From Nitrospira sp. CR1.2 (GTDB lineage Bacteria > Nitrospirota > Nitrospiria > Nitrospirales > Nitrospiraceae): a DNA stretch of 38,826 nt. Positions within the stretch are counted from its first letter, which is position 1, and every line of letters begins with the position of its first letter. This document shows, in pieces, positions 38,305-38,826 of the stretch. Position numbers and translations under genes: made by a program. The stretch spans positions 1 through 38,826 of the forward strand of contig WIAG01000035.1 in NCBI GenBank assembly GCA_014055495.1, given 5' to 3'. The notes beneath the pieces were generated by a model. It searched no databases. It worked only from the letters and a program-made list of their open reading frames with translations, and was not told where the DNA came from.

Positions 38305-38826
38305 GCCGATGATACTAGTACTAGTCCTCGTGCTGTGTGCATGGGGAGGGCCTGTCTATGCCGATGGGGTTCTGACGCCTGCCGCTGGCGGGTTCGCTCG
38401 CATGAAATCACAGTTCTTCACCACGACCGGGGCCAACTCTTTTACCTGCCCTGCGTCAGGGGTGGTCTTTGCCACGCTGATAGGCGGGGGCGGTGGTGGC
38501 GGTGGTGGGCTCAACAATGCCTCATTCGGTGGAGGTGGTGGAGGATCGTCAGGGCAAGTTAATAGTCGGTACACGGTCCCCTGTACGCCCGGCGCAACCT
38601 TGACCGTCACTGTCGGCGCGGGGGGAAGCGGTGGGACAGGTGGTGCAAGCCCTTCAGCTGGCTCATCTGGCTGGGACACCTCGATCAGCGGGGGGCTCAT
38701 CAGCACCGTGTCTGCCCGCAACGGGGTGGGAGGCTCGGCAGGTATCGCGGCGGGTGGGCCTGGTGGTGGGGGAGGCACAAAACGGATCGTGTCCGCTCCA
38801 GCTGGTGCGACGATCTCGAATTATTC
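38291..38826 (+). CDS. Glycine-rich exported protein, partial (cut by window edge)
   Basis: The frame starts at ATG 38291 or 38309 and is open to the window end. MRCTKPMILVLVLVLCAWGG then PVYADG is a signal peptide with AxA-type cleavage (VYA). The mature part has long glycine runs (LIGGGGGGGGG, FGGGGGGSSG) and beta-type segments (VFATLIGG, TLTVTVGAGG). This composition fits the glycine-rich domains of tail fibre or adhesin-like proteins. It overlaps the previous stop by 14 bp. CTAGTACTAG copy 7 lies within the signal-peptide codons. Confidence 0.68.
   Translation, partial: MRCTKPMILVLVLVLCAWGGPVYADGVLTPAAGGFARMKSQFFTTTGANSFTCPASGVVFATLIGGGGGGGGGLNNASFGGGGGGSSGQVNSRYTVPCTPGATLTVTVGAGGSGGTGGASPSAGSSGWDTSISGGLISTVSARNGVGGSAGIAAGGPGGGGGTKRIVSAPAGATISNY
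38314..38325. repeat. ACTAGTACTAGT palindrome, copy 7
   Basis: A perfect 12-bp palindrome in the first codons of the glycine-rich gene (codons for ILVLV), followed by CCTCG as copy 4 is followed by GCTCG. Confidence 0.65.

Noticed and set aside
35480-38826. Diversity-generating retroelement, looked for because of the BPP-1-like capsid
   Set aside because: No reverse transcriptase and no template/variable repeat pair are visible in this window; it may lie to the right.

Overview
The window is a bacterial chromosome segment (about 1-11,900) joined to the left part of a prophage (about 11,900 to the right edge, where it is cut off). The host part is GC-rich. Its gene set (REC-GGDEF and REC-zinc response regulators, HtpX, a signal-peptide glutathione peroxidase, a cupredoxin next to a squalene/phytoene synthase, a small Fe-S/redox cluster, alanine dehydrogenase) and a repeat with inverted ends that resembles intergenic repeats I associate with Nitrospira fit a Nitrospirota-like host. 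That assignment is inference from gene style only.

Host layout: two response regulators on the minus strand (117-1805), a YqeY-like protein, a small lipoprotein, an MFS transporter, two proteins of unknown function, glutathione peroxidase and htpX as a minus-strand pair, a cupredoxin followed in the same frame by a squalene/phytoene synthase that has no canonical start codon for its conserved N-terminus, four small redox or Cys-rich genes on the minus strand (9010-10516), then ald with a clear sigma70-like promoter. A complete tRNA-Pro(CGG) at 11817-11893 ends the host part and is the likely attachment site.

Prophage layout: (1) a divergent control region at 12173-12408 between two small ribbon-helix-helix-like genes, with matched GCCATGC half-sites spaced 11 bp; (2) a plus-strand replication module (SNF2-type helicase, orphan DNA methyltransferase, two phage proteins of unknown role, an archaeo-eukaryotic-type primase, an AT-rich iteron region that looks like a replication origin, a UvrD-type helicase and a VRR-NUC nuclease); (3) a dense run of small accessory genes (20586-24956) with duplicated gene-start sequences and paralogous pieces; (4) an opposite-strand island of eleven very small genes (25060-27281) with uniform leaders; (5) a second control region (27282-27682); (6) a packaging and virion module: TerS-like protein, nine small genes (several zinc-ribbon), TerL, P22-type portal, scaffold, major capsid of the epsilon15/BPP-1 style, a Bbp16-like cement protein, and four further genes, of which the last two carry signal peptides; the last, a glycine-rich protein, is cut by the window edge. 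No integrase, lysis genes, DNA polymerase or reverse transcriptase is visible.

The most striking unexplained structure is a palindromic CTAGTACTAG-type element that recurs at gene boundaries throughout the prophage, and an iteron cluster (AGTCAGCA) between primase and helicase. Together with the 11-bp half-site operators they suggest at least two phage DNA-binding regulators and one origin-binding factor, none of which can be named from sequence alone.
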